Part shown: positions 25,346 through 34,489 of the stretch, piece after piece
Numbering within the stretch: position 1 is the stretch's first letter
How the letters are laid out: the number at the start of each line of letters is the position of its first letter
Assembly: GCA_934746715.1 (NCBI GenBank)
Contig: CAKVFI010000001.1
Coordinates: 124,001-188,000 of the forward strand
DNA: 64,000 nt
Origin: an uncultured Clostridia bacterium
Lineage (GTDB): Bacteria; Bacillota; Clostridia; Christensenellales; UBA1242
Direction: 5' to 3'
Notes under the pieces: generated by a model
What the model was told of the DNA's origin: nothing
Database searches by the model: none
What the model saw: the letters and a program-made list of their open reading frames with translations, nothing else
Translations under genes and position numbers: made by a program

Positions 25346-25605
25346 AATTTATTATGAGCATTATTATTTTAATTACTCTCACTCTTCTTCGTACATCTTT
25401 CATATGAGCTAATTAAAATATGCCATAATTTATTATGAGCATTATTATTTTAATTACTCTCACTCTTCTTCGTACATCTTTCATATGAGCTAATTAAAAT
25501 ATGCCATAATTTATTATGAGCATTATTATTTTAATTACTCTCACTCTTCTTCGCACATCTTTCATATGAGCTAATTAAAATATGCCATAATTTATTATGA
25601 GCATT
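25330..25605 (-). repeat. 81-bp tandem repeat covering a gene's start and leader
   Basis: Three full units (25330-25410, 25411-25491, 25492-25572) and a 33-bp partial unit (25573-25605), with a single base difference in the third. On the minus strand each unit carries the first five codons of the small gene at 25118-25345; in the extra copies this reads M-A-Y-F-N-stop. Each unit also holds a 23-codon open frame beginning M-K-D-V-R-R-R. There are no spacers, so it is not CRISPR. Confidence 0.95.
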
Positions 25606-25765
25606 TTTATTACACAAAATTTATAAGCCAAAACTGGGATTATGTGCGTTAAAATATTCATAAATTTTTGCAACAACTTTTGTTTATGTTTTGCATAAAT
25701 TTTATGTATGATTAACTAGCCAAATTAATGTTGACTTTTGATTTTGCAAGTTTTATCATATCGAT
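25606..25765 (+). promoter_or_regulatory. folD upstream region with a predicted leaderless promoter
   Basis: TTGACT (25731-25736), 17-bp spacer, TATCAT (25754-25759), six bases (ATCGAT), then the folD ATG. No Shine-Dalgarno sequence. The rest of the interval is AT-rich with nothing recognised. Confidence 0.68.
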
Positions 25766-26632
25766 ATGGAAATAATAAATGGAAAAGAAGTGGCATCAAT
25801 AATAAAAAAGATGATTGCCCAAAAAGTTGAAAAAAATTATATTAAATTAGGCAAGCCTGTGCCAACTTTGGCATGCGTTTTGGTTGGCGATGACCCAGCC
25901 AGCAAAGTTTATGTTGCAAACAAAGAAAAAGCCTGCAATTTTGTTGGTTTTAATTCTGTAATCAAAACTTTGCCAGCAGATGCAACACAAGAGCAAGTTG
26001 CCAAAGTTATAACTTTGCTTAACAATGACAGCAACATTTCTGGCATATTGCTGCAACTGCCATTGCCAAAGCATTTGGACGAAAATGCACTTGTAAACTT
26101 GATTTCTCCGCAAAAAGATGTGGATAGTTTGACCGACCTTAATTTGGGCAAATTGTTTGCAGGCAAGCATATTGTTGCACCATGCACAGCAACAGGAATT
26201 GTTGATTTGTTGGATAATTACAACATTCCTATTCAAGGCAAACGCGTGGTTGTTGTTGGCAGAAGTTTGTTGGTTGGCAAATCTGTTGCAAATTTGTTGG
26301 AGCAACGCAATGCAACCGTTACTGTTTGCCACAGCAAAACCCAAGATTTGGCAAGCGTTACAAAGCAAGCTGACATTTTGATTGTTGCAATTGGCAAACC
26401 AAATTTTGTAACAGAAGACATGGTTAAACAAGATGCTGTTGTGATTGATGTTGGCATAAATCGTTTGCAAACTGGACTTGTTGGCGATGTTGATTTTGAT
26501 GATGTTAAAGATAAAACATCTTACATCACTCCTGTTCCCGGCGGCGTTGGCCCAATGACTATAGCAGAACTGATGAAGAACACCCTCACTTTGCATGAGT
26601 TAAGTGAAAGCGAAAATGAAAACACAATTTAA
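25766..26632 (+). CDS. folD: Methylenetetrahydrofolate dehydrogenase/cyclohydrolase
   Basis: FolD interconverts methylene-, methenyl- and formyl-tetrahydrofolate for one-carbon metabolism. The 288-residue product has the catalytic Y-V-A-N-K-E-K-A-C segment, G-I-L-L-Q-L-P-L-P, P-C-T-A-T-G-I, the cofactor motif V-V-G-R-S-L-L-V-G-K-S-V-A-N-L-L and P-V-P-G-G-V-G-P-M-T. It lacks a ribosome site and is predicted to be translated from a leaderless mRNA. It ends at a strong terminator. Confidence 0.96.
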   Translation: MEIINGKEVASIIKKMIAQKVEKNYIKLGKPVPTLACVLVGDDPASKVYVANKEKACNFVGFNSVIKTLPADATQEQVAKVITLLNNDSNISGILLQLPLPKHLDENALVNLISPQKDVDSLTDLNLGKLFAGKHIVAPCTATGIVDLLDNYNIPIQGKRVVVVGRSLLVGKSVANLLEQRNATVTVCHSKTQDLASVTKQADILIVAIGKPNFVTEDMVKQDAVVIDVGINRLQTGLVGDVDFDDVKDKTSYITPVPGGVGPMTIAELMKNTLTLHELSESENENTI

Positions 26633-26633
26633 C

Positions 26634-26665
26634 AAAAAAACCACACAATTGTGTGGATTTTTTTA
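26634..26665. terminator. Bidirectional terminator between folD and galE
   Basis: The perfect palindrome CCACACAATTGTGTGG is bounded by A7 and T7 runs; the two flanking genes converge. Confidence 0.9.
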
Positions 26666-26705
26666 TTGCTTTAAACAAAACATATTTTGGTTAAAAATTG
26701 TTTTA

Positions 26706-27716
26706 TTATTTTTGCTTTTTTGTATGCTTGCATTCATAATTATAACTGGTTTTGCACATATCTTCAAGATTGCGTGTTGCTTGCCAATTTAATTCCTTTT
26801 TAGCCTTATCTGCACACGCATAGCACTCTGCAATATCGCCTGCCCTGCGTGGAGCAAACTCATATTTAACTTTGCCACCACAAACCTTGTTGTAAGCATT
26901 GACCATTTCAAGCACAGAAACACCATTGCCTGTGCCCAAATTGATGATTTCATAACCTTTCATTTTGCCAAACATTTTAAGTGCAGCAACATGCCCCAAT
27001 GCCAAATCGCAAACATGGATATAATCACGAACACCAGTTTTGTCTGGCGTTGGATAATCATGACCAAAAATTGAAAGTTTGTCAAGTTTGCCAACCGCAA
27101 CACGAGCTATAAATGGCATCAAATTGTTTGGTCTGCCGTTTGGATCTTCACCAATCAAACCTGATGAGTGCGCCCCAACTGGATTGAAATAACGCAAAAT
27201 CACGGCTTTAAAATTTGGATAAGCGCGGCAAGTATCTTTAATGATTTCTTCAATAAACAATTTTGTTCTTCCATATGGATTTGTTGCTCCTGTTGGCATA
27301 TCTTCTGTGAAAGGCACTTTGTTGTTTTCGCCATACACGGTTGCAGAAGAACTAAAAATCAAATTGTTAACATTATATTTAAGCATACACTCAATTAAAT
27401 TAAGTGTGCAAATAAGATTGTTTTGATAATATTTAACTGGAATTGCAACAGATTCCCCAACTGCTTTTAATCCAGCAAAATGGATAACTGCATCAATTTT
27501 GTGGTTTTCAAAAAATGCCATCAATTTGTTTTTGTTGCACAAATCAAAAACACACAATTCAATTTTTTTGCCAGTAATCTTTTCAATGGCTGTTTTAACC
27601 GAACGTTTGCTGTTGCTCAAATTGTCAATCACAACAACTTCATGTCCCTTATTCAACAATTCAACTGCTGTGTGTGAGCCAATGTAACCCAAGCCACCTG
27701 TTAATAAAATATTCAT
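26706..27716 (-). CDS. galE: UDP-glucose 4-epimerase
   Basis: A 336-residue extended short-chain dehydrogenase that interconverts UDP-glucose and UDP-galactose: N-terminal NAD motif G-G-L-G-Y-I-G-S-H, S-S-S-A-T-V-Y-G with the catalytic Ser, Y-x3-K in N-P-Y-G-R-T-K, and R-Y-F-N-P-V-G-A. It starts at the ATG at 27716 with GGGGGTG upstream; a GTG two codons earlier overlaps that site. It may supply UDP-galactose to the GT8 enzymes elsewhere in the genome. Confidence 0.95.
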   Translation of the reverse strand: MNILLTGGLGYIGSHTAVELLNKGHEVVVIDNLSNSKRSVKTAIEKITGKKIELCVFDLCNKNKLMAFFENHKIDAVIHFAGLKAVGESVAIPVKYYQNNLICTLNLIECMLKYNVNNLIFSSSATVYGENNKVPFTEDMPTGATNPYGRTKLFIEEIIKDTCRAYPNFKAVILRYFNPVGAHSSGLIGEDPNGRPNNLMPFIARVAVGKLDKLSIFGHDYPTPDKTGVRDYIHVCDLALGHVAALKMFGKMKGYEIINLGTGNGVSVLEMVNAYNKVCGGKVKYEFAPRRAGDIAECYACADKAKKELNWQATRNLEDMCKTSYNYECKHTKKQK

Positions 27717-27795
27717 AAACACCCCCTAAACTTTTAAAATAATTATATCATGTCGATTTTAAAATTGTTATCAAATAACAAAGATTTGCAAAATT

Positions 27796-30700
27796 TTAAA
27801 TCAACTCTCCAGTGTTGATTGAATATATGTACATATGCTCAACCTTTTTGCCGTAAGCATTTTCAACTGCCAACTTATATAATCTCAATTGTTCGGCATA
27901 TTTTTGTTTTAACACGTCTGCTTTTAAATTTGAAAATTTGTAGTCAACAATGTCAAAATGGTCTTCAAACTCAATTAGCATGTCAAGCACACCTTGCACA
28001 AGCACTTTTTCGTTTACCTTGCTTTCCGCCACCAAATCATTGTACGGCAAATACATCATAAAATCGGTTTCTTTATGGATTGATTTTGCACCTTTTGCCA
28101 ACACAGACAATTTGCTGTGTGCCATTTTTATTTTTTGATAATCAACATCGTCAAAATTTGTGTTTTGTTGATACTCTTGCGTTAAATCAAGCAATTCAAG
28201 TGCCTTGTGATAGTGCGTGCCAACAATGGCTTTGTCTTCATTAACTTGATATTGAACTTGTGGCGTTAAATATGCTTTTGTGCTGAATTTTTGTGCTTCA
28301 CTTTGTTTTGAGTTTATGCCAGTTACTGTGTTTTTGATTGGAATAGCAAAACTATCATTTGAGTAAACAAAATCTGGATTTTTAAAGTCAATTTCCGGCA
28401 CAACTTCAGTTGAACTAACCGTGTTGTTTTTTACATCATCAAAAAAGATAAATTCGCACAAATCAAAATCTGTTTTGCCCGCAACGATTGCCGACTGATA
28501 ACAAGACAAAATCATGTTTAGGTAACTGGTTTTTTTAAGTTTTTCTTCCAACTGCTTTGGCGAATATTGCCCAGTTATAATGAGTTTGTTTTTTGCCCTT
28601 GTTAATGCAACATACAAAAGGCGCAATTCTTCTTTATACCCTTTGCTTGCGTTTGCAATTTTGATTGCATACTTTGGCAAACTTAAGCTTTTTGTGCGGT
28701 TGATTGTGTCGTAATCATTTATGCCCAAACCTATGTTTGCGTTAAACGTGATGTCATCATGCTCGCGTAGATATGAAAATGTTTTGCTTGCGTTGTACAA
28801 AATCACAACAGGATATTCAAGCCCTTTGCTTTTGTGGATAGTTTCAAAAGTTACGCTATCTTCTTTGTCCATATCCAAATAGTCATTGCCACGGCTGATG
28901 TTTGTTTCAATGACCGCAACAAACTCTGCCAAACTTAATGAATTTTCAACAGTGAGAGATGCAATAAATTGCTCAATCAACTTTAACTCTTTATTTCCAA
29001 ATAGTGTTGCAAGCAAATAGTTTTTAACACCCATATCGTTTAAAATATATCTCACCAAATTTGAATTGGAACTTGCCAAAGATTGAAGTTTAATTTTGTT
29101 CAATTTTTCAAACCCCAAAGCAATATTTTTGTTTTGAGTGTTTAAAAGCAAATCATCAAGCAAACTATTTTCTGAGCTGCGCAAAGCCAAAATTTCATCA
29201 AATTGCAAATCAGTTAGTGCCAAAAACGCCGCCAAATAATCCACATCATCCGCTGTGTGTGCAACGCATTTTAAAATTGAAAGCAGCAATTTTACGCCTT
29301 CGCTTGTTGAAGTTTCAAGTTTGTTGTTCAAATTAACTGGCACTGCATTTTGCCTTAACATTTCAATCAAAATTTGAGAGTTTTCATCATTTGTGGAGCG
29401 TGTTAAAATTGCGATATCACTGTATGTTAAACGGCGGTTTTGTTTTAAATTTGCATCGTAAAATTCCGTGCCAATCAACTCTGTTATGGTTTTTAACACC
29501 AATGCAGCTTGATAAACTTTTGGGTTGTTTTCTTCCGTTTGTTTATCGTTTTTAACGCTATATAAGCCAGTTGCAACAACCTTTTCGTTTTCATTTGCAA
29601 CAAGCAATATTTTTGTTTTTTCGTCCAGAATATCATCACGACGAGGCTCAATAACAGAACTCTGCTTGTAATCTATATCTGCTGTGTGGGTTGTCATCAA
29701 CGAACAAAATATTTCGTTGATAAATTTTAATATTGTTGGATTGCTGCGGTAATTGATGTTCATGTCAAACGCTGTGCCAATTGCTTGGTTTTGTTTAAAG
29801 CCGTTGTACTTTGACAAAAACCATTCTGGGCTTGAGCCACGGAAACCATAAATTGATTGCTTTACATCACCAACAGTGAACACTTTTGTGTCCTTGCCTG
29901 CAATTTGCTCCATGATGTTATCTTGCAATGGATTAACATCTTGATACTCATCAATAAAAATGTATTTATACCTTTGATTTAATTCATTTTTTACGCGGTC
30001 AATAGACAACAACTCCAACATTTTGCGCGACATATCGTTAAAGTCCATAAGGTTGTTTTTTGTTTTGATTTTTTCATAGTTTTGCATAAACAATTCCAGC
30101 AAATCCAAAACATAAGAAAAATATTCTGCAATTCGCTCGCTTTGCAAGTCGTAATCTTTAGTTATGCCGTTTTCTTCCAACTGGTTGATTGTTTCGTTAA
30201 ACGATTTTATTTCACTGTTTAAATTTTTAAGTTCTGCAAATTCTTTGGTTTGTTTTGGTGTAAACGCACACAAATCTATTGTTTCCAACGCTATCAAATT
30301 TGCTTTTAGCCCCAAAAAGTTGTTGATTTTTTTTAGTTCATCAATGTTTGATTGGATGCGTTGTTGAATATCTGCTGGATAAAATGAATAATTGTCTTGC
30401 AACAATTTGGTTAAATCTTGCGCTTTTTTGATTAAAAATTGATTTACAATTTGCGTGCTTTTTTCGTTTGTCAAATATTCATTTTTTGCGTCCAACAAAA
30501 ACGCAACATAATCTTCCAAATTGATTATATCGTTATACATATCAACAATTTGTTGTTCCAAAGTGGTTAAATTGCGTGCATTGCCGCCAAAAAGGTCAAG
30601 CAAAACATTGATTTTGTTTTTGTCCGCGCTCAATGTTTCAACTGCGCGTTTCATTGCTTTGTTGATGTAATAATCGCGAGTTGTGTCTGAAATAATTTCA

Positions 30701-31089
30701 ATATTAGGGTTCAAGTTTAATTCATAAAAATATTTTTTTATGGTTTTTGAGTTAAATCCGTCTATTGTATCAATGCTGGCAGTTTGCAATTGGTCAATTT
30801 TGTCCAAAATCAAGCGTTTTTTTTCTGCTTTTTGTTGTTCGTCTGCTATATTGTCACATTCTGCAAGTTTTTGTTTTAATTTGTTTTCCAAACGCTGTTT
30901 CATTTCAGTTGCTGCAAGCACTGTGAATGTTACAACCAACAAAGATGAAATATCTATGTTTTGCTCAATAATCAAATTGGCAATTTTTTCAATCATAACT
31001 GTTGTTTTGCCACTGCCTGCCCCCGCACTAACCAATTGATTTTTTGCTTCACTGTTGATTATGTTTAATTGTATAGGTTCAAAATTCAT
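27796..31089 (-). CDS. addA: Helicase-nuclease AddA
   Basis: AddA with AddB forms the RecBCD-like enzyme that processes double-strand DNA ends. The 1097-residue product has the UvrD-like Walker A S-A-G-A-G-S-G-K-T-T, the D-E-Y-Q-D motif, the G-D-V-K-Q-S-I-Y-G-F-R box, motif VI V-A-L-T-R-A-K-N, and a C-terminal PD-(D/E)xK nuclease with D-I-V-D-Y-K. It starts at the ATG at 31089 behind GGGGG, overlapping the addB stop by 4 bp; the upstream frame belongs to addB. Confidence 0.94.
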   Translation of the reverse strand: MNFEPIQLNIINSEAKNQLVSAGAGSGKTTVMIEKIANLIIEQNIDISSLLVVTFTVLAATEMKQRLENKLKQKLAECDNIADEQQKAEKKRLILDKIDQLQTASIDTIDGFNSKTIKKYFYELNLNPNIEIISDTTRDYYINKAMKRAVETLSADKNKINVLLDLFGGNARNLTTLEQQIVDMYNDIINLEDYVAFLLDAKNEYLTNEKSTQIVNQFLIKKAQDLTKLLQDNYSFYPADIQQRIQSNIDELKKINNFLGLKANLIALETIDLCAFTPKQTKEFAELKNLNSEIKSFNETINQLEENGITKDYDLQSERIAEYFSYVLDLLELFMQNYEKIKTKNNLMDFNDMSRKMLELLSIDRVKNELNQRYKYIFIDEYQDVNPLQDNIMEQIAGKDTKVFTVGDVKQSIYGFRGSSPEWFLSKYNGFKQNQAIGTAFDMNINYRSNPTILKFINEIFCSLMTTHTADIDYKQSSVIEPRRDDILDEKTKILLVANENEKVVATGLYSVKNDKQTEENNPKVYQAALVLKTITELIGTEFYDANLKQNRRLTYSDIAILTRSTNDENSQILIEMLRQNAVPVNLNNKLETSTSEGVKLLLSILKCVAHTADDVDYLAAFLALTDLQFDEILALRSSENSLLDDLLLNTQNKNIALGFEKLNKIKLQSLASSNSNLVRYILNDMGVKNYLLATLFGNKELKLIEQFIASLTVENSLSLAEFVAVIETNISRGNDYLDMDKEDSVTFETIHKSKGLEYPVVILYNASKTFSYLREHDDITFNANIGLGINDYDTINRTKSLSLPKYAIKIANASKGYKEELRLLYVALTRAKNKLIITGQYSPKQLEEKLKKTSYLNMILSCYQSAIVAGKTDFDLCEFIFFDDVKNNTVSSTEVVPEIDFKNPDFVYSNDSFAIPIKNTVTGINSKQSEAQKFSTKAYLTPQVQYQVNEDKAIVGTHYHKALELLDLTQEYQQNTNFDDVDYQKIKMAHSKLSVLAKGAKSIHKETDFMMYLPYNDLVAESKVNEKVLVQGVLDMLIEFEDHFDIVDYKFSNLKADVLKQKYAEQLRLYKLAVENAYGKKVEHMYIYSINTGELI

Positions 31090-34000
31090 TGTTCGCCCCC
31101 TAAAAAGCTGTCTATGCCAACTTGCTGTGCACTGCGCTCTTGCTGTGCGTTGCTTTTTTTCAAGCATATTTGCACATATGGGCAACTTTCACACAACAAG
31201 CTGACACCACTTGGTGTTGGTTTGATGAAACCCGACTTGATTTCTTCAATTGCCAACGCTGACACTTGTTTTGAATAATCTTTTAGTGTTTGCATTTCAC
31301 TTGGTTGTAATTCTTTGTCCCCAAACTTACGGGCAAGCCCAGTTTTGGCAACTGTTAGGTTCACGATGTCGCTTTTTTCTCCCGGTTGCAAGCGATTGTC
31401 CAAATTTTTTACATTCTCTTCTGTATTTTCAAAAAAACCTTTAAGAGAATATGTGTTTTTGTCGGTTGTGTAAGCATTGTGCAGCGGCAAATAAAACTCG
31501 CCAACAACCCTTTGTTTGCTGGCATTTTCCATTGCGCAAGCATACAAAAACAACTGCAACTTGTTGCCGTAGTAAAGTTCTTTCAAACTTGCTTCTGCCT
31601 TGCCTGTTTTGTAGTCCACAATGCGCAAAGACGAGCCGTCGGTATCCACACGGTCAATTTTACCTTTTAATTTTGCCTTGCCCAAATTTAATGCAGTTTT
31701 GTCCTTAAACTCATATTCAAACTTAACTGGCTTAAAATTGCAATTTTTGTCGATGTAATCAACACCATTTAAAACCCTCACCGTTTCATCAATAAGGTTG
31801 GTTAAAACTGGACTTTTTGCATTGAGTTTTAATCTTTCATCTCTTTCTATAATCTTAAAAATCTGCGTTTTTGCAAATTCATACAAATCGCCAACTTGCT
31901 TGTTTAAAGTGTAATAATTAAACAATATTTCATGCAAAATGTTACCAGTATCAAGTGGCATGATGTCATTTTTAAGGCGTGGTTTAACTTTTAATGTGTA
32001 ATTCAAAAAATGATTAAACGGACATTTAAAATATGTTTCCAACCTTGAAGCAGAAATTGTGTTAAAGTTAAAACATTCATTTGAACTGTTCACTTGTTGC
32101 AAGTTTTTTGTGTTGATAAATTGATTAAAAATGTGAGTTTTATTTTCCAAATTTTTTTCAACATAGTCTTGTTTTGACAACGCAACAAAACCACCAAACA
32201 AATTTGAAATTGGCTTTATGTTTTGATTGTTTTGAGTCAATCTTAACAAAAATTCTCTTATCAACTCGCTTTGAGTGCGTGAGTACAACAATGTTAAGTT
32301 TGTGTTGAACAACAAGCAACTGTTGAACAAACGCAACCTTGCCAATTTGTTTATATGTGCAATTGTTGGCGCAAGTTTATATTTAAAATTAAGTTCTTCA
32401 ATTTCGCTGTCCACAATCACGCCGCAATCGTTTTTAAAGTTTGGTGCATTTTCTGCCGAGCAACCAATTATATACAAATTTTCAAATCTTTCACAAAAAT
32501 TGTTGGCGTCAACCACTTTAACTGCATCCAAAGTTAATGGCAAATTGCTGATGTTTGTGATATCCCCCAAATGAAAAAACATATCTGCAACCGTTTCCAA
32601 ACTTGCAGTTGGGTAAAACTTTTCAATTTCATCAAATATATTTTTGATTGTTTCAATGGATTTATTAAGCAAAATTTGCTTTGAAAACAACTCTTCTTTT
32701 GCTTGCAAATCTGCCAAAGTTTGCTCAAATTGCAAATTTTCAAAAGCGGTGTTTAACACTTGTTTGATTTGAGTAATTCCAGTGTTTGCCAAATTGAAGT
32801 TTGCCAAAAATTTAATCAATTCATCTCTTGCGGCATTTAAATCAACTGCTGCAAAAGCTTTGTTTTGGTCTTTGAATGTTTTGGAATTTAAATCTATCTT
32901 TTTTGTTAAATTGCCTTTAAAATCAATTTGAATTAGCCTTAAAATTAACGCTTGTTTTGCAATTTCGTCAAGCGCAAAAAATGGTGAATTGATTATGTCG
33001 ATATAATGGACCAACTCATACGGCTCAAGGTTTAGGCGGAAAATATCGTTTAAAAATTTGTAAACAGTTGAATCGCTTAACCTCAAATTTCCGTCCAAAT
33101 AAAAATTGATTTCATATTTGCCAAAAATTTGCTTAATTTGTTCTGTTAACCCATCAACGCCAAAAACAGCAACACCAAAATTTGAAAATTTGCCACCATT
33201 TAAAATTTGAGTGCGAATATCGCGCGCAACTGTTTCAATTTGTTCAAAATTGTCGCGGCAAGCAAAAATTTTAACCCTGTTGTCGTTGTTGACTGTATTG
33301 CTTGCTTTTATGCCAAAAAGGTTTTGTTTTAAATAATTTTTTAATTGGTCAGCTGAATTTGAACTGTAATTTTCAACTTCAAAAGGAAGTTGATTGATGT
33401 ATGCTATATTTTTAAGTTGAGTGGCAACTTCATCATTGTACAAATGTTGATTGTTTGATTTTGCAAAATAGTTTGCCACAACAAGTTGGTTGAAATATGC
33501 CAATTGTTCAATGGCAGTGTACTCCACCGCAGTAAAATCATCAAAACCAACAAAAACAAGTGTTTGATTTTGATACTTTTCCTTTAAACTAAAACAGCAC
33601 ATCAAAAATTGGTCAGTTATGTCAAGCAAACCTGCCTTTAGTTGCTCATATTGGTCAAAAATCATTGCCAAATCATGAATTTTGTCTTGCAATTGAGTGT
33701 TTGTGTGTTTAAATTTAAGCATTTCTTCAACTGTAATTTTGGACGCTTTAAGTTGAGCAAGAGTGCTAAAAATTTCTTCTGCATAACTGAATGAATATGT
33801 TTTGTTTTTAAGCACTTTAAGTTGTGTGCCCAAATCCATCAAAATTTTGTGCACCAAAACAATGCACCCCAATTTGCTTATTTGTTTGGATTTGTCCAGT
33901 GCCAAATCTCTTTTAACAAGCCTATCCAACGTGCTAACTTTTATGTTGAAACTTGCCTTTAAATTGAGTTTTTCAAAAATGTGTTTTTCCATAAACAAAC

Positions 34001-34112
34001 TCAACTTATCTGGCACTATAATGGTTATGTTTTGAGTTAACTTGTCCGCACAAAAACTAGGCACAAAATCCAGTGCCTCATCAAATGAATTTAAGTTAAC
34101 CAATTTTATCAT
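31086..34112 (-). CDS. addB: AddB-like helicase-nuclease subunit
   Basis: The 1008-residue partner of AddA. It has a degenerate N-terminal helicase-like half and a C-terminal nuclease domain: F-K-C-P-F-N-H-F, L-R-I-V-D-Y-K-T-G-K-A (catalytic D and K), and C-E-S-C-P-Y-V-Q-I-C, which together supply the four cysteines of the AddB iron-sulfur cluster. The N-terminal Walker A is not evident. It is the first gene of addB-addA and lacks a ribosome site, with its -10 box six bases from the ATG. Confidence 0.9.
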   Translation of the reverse strand: MIKLVNLNSFDEALDFVPSFCADKLTQNITIIVPDKLSLFMEKHIFEKLNLKASFNIKVSTLDRLVKRDLALDKSKQISKLGCIVLVHKILMDLGTQLKVLKNKTYSFSYAEEIFSTLAQLKASKITVEEMLKFKHTNTQLQDKIHDLAMIFDQYEQLKAGLLDITDQFLMCCFSLKEKYQNQTLVFVGFDDFTAVEYTAIEQLAYFNQLVVANYFAKSNNQHLYNDEVATQLKNIAYINQLPFEVENYSSNSADQLKNYLKQNLFGIKASNTVNNDNRVKIFACRDNFEQIETVARDIRTQILNGGKFSNFGVAVFGVDGLTEQIKQIFGKYEINFYLDGNLRLSDSTVYKFLNDIFRLNLEPYELVHYIDIINSPFFALDEIAKQALILRLIQIDFKGNLTKKIDLNSKTFKDQNKAFAAVDLNAARDELIKFLANFNLANTGITQIKQVLNTAFENLQFEQTLADLQAKEELFSKQILLNKSIETIKNIFDEIEKFYPTASLETVADMFFHLGDITNISNLPLTLDAVKVVDANNFCERFENLYIIGCSAENAPNFKNDCGVIVDSEIEELNFKYKLAPTIAHINKLARLRLFNSCLLFNTNLTLLYSRTQSELIREFLLRLTQNNQNIKPISNLFGGFVALSKQDYVEKNLENKTHIFNQFINTKNLQQVNSSNECFNFNTISASRLETYFKCPFNHFLNYTLKVKPRLKNDIMPLDTGNILHEILFNYYTLNKQVGDLYEFAKTQIFKIIERDERLKLNAKSPVLTNLIDETVRVLNGVDYIDKNCNFKPVKFEYEFKDKTALNLGKAKLKGKIDRVDTDGSSLRIVDYKTGKAEASLKELYYGNKLQLFLYACAMENASKQRVVGEFYLPLHNAYTTDKNTYSLKGFFENTEENVKNLDNRLQPGEKSDIVNLTVAKTGLARKFGDKELQPSEMQTLKDYSKQVSALAIEEIKSGFIKPTPSGVSLLCESCPYVQICLKKSNAQQERSAQQVGIDSFLGGEQ

Positions 34113-34147
34113 ATGAACATATTAGCATATATTTTTTTAATTGGCAA
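34113..34147 (-). promoter_or_regulatory. addBA promoter, predicted leaderless
   Basis: Minus strand: TTGCCA (34147-34142), 17-bp spacer, TAATAT (34124-34119), GTTCAT, ATG at 34112. No Shine-Dalgarno sequence. Confidence 0.65.
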
Positions 34148-34248
34148 TCTTTTTGTTTTTGCTGTTGTTTTGGTTTTTGCCAAATATTGTAAAAGCAAAT
34201 TTTGCATATAATTTTTGCAATCGCACAACATACAATTGGAGGTGCTAG

Positions 34249-34413
34249 ATGTCTAAAACAAAACAATGGAAACCTGGTGAAACAGTTCCACAATCTGCAT
34301 CATACACAGCGTATGACAGTGAAGGACACAATGGCGGAAGTTTGTACCTTGAAAAAGGCAAAAGATTTCCTGCCACACAACATTCAGGTAGCTATTACAC
34401 TTTAGGTGAATAG
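34249..34413 (+). CDS. YjzC-like small protein
   Basis: A 54-residue gene read as M-S-K-T-K-Q-W-K-P-G-E-T-V-P-Q-S-A... ending in G-S-Y-Y-T-L-G-E. TTGGAGGTG lies six bases before the ATG. The K-P-G-E-x-V-P start, the G-G-S-L-Y-L-E-K-G-K-R-F-P strand and the closing aromatic residues match the YjzC family, small Firmicutes proteins of unknown function with a beta-rich fold. It is easily missed because of its length. Confidence 0.82.
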   Translation: MSKTKQWKPGETVPQSASYTAYDSEGHNGGSLYLEKGKRFPATQHSGSYYTLGE

Positions 34414-34446
34414 TACTCTAACGAACATCAGTTCGTACTCAAACAA

Positions 34447-34478
34447 AAAAAACGAGCAAATAATGCTCGTTTTTTGAA
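34447..34478. terminator. Bidirectional terminator
   Basis: AAAAACGAGCA (34448-34458) pairs with TGCTCGTTTTT (34464-34474). It serves both the YjzC-like gene and the lipoprotein at 34490-35890. Confidence 0.88.
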
Positions 34479-34489
34479 TTTTGTTGGAT

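Noticed and set aside
25330..25605. Possible CRISPR array
   Set aside because: Units are contiguous with no spacers and include coding sequence of a neighbouring gene.
25847..26596. 249-codon open frame opposite folD
   Set aside because: It lies fully antisense to a well-supported gene and arises from codon bias; no ribosome site or promoter.
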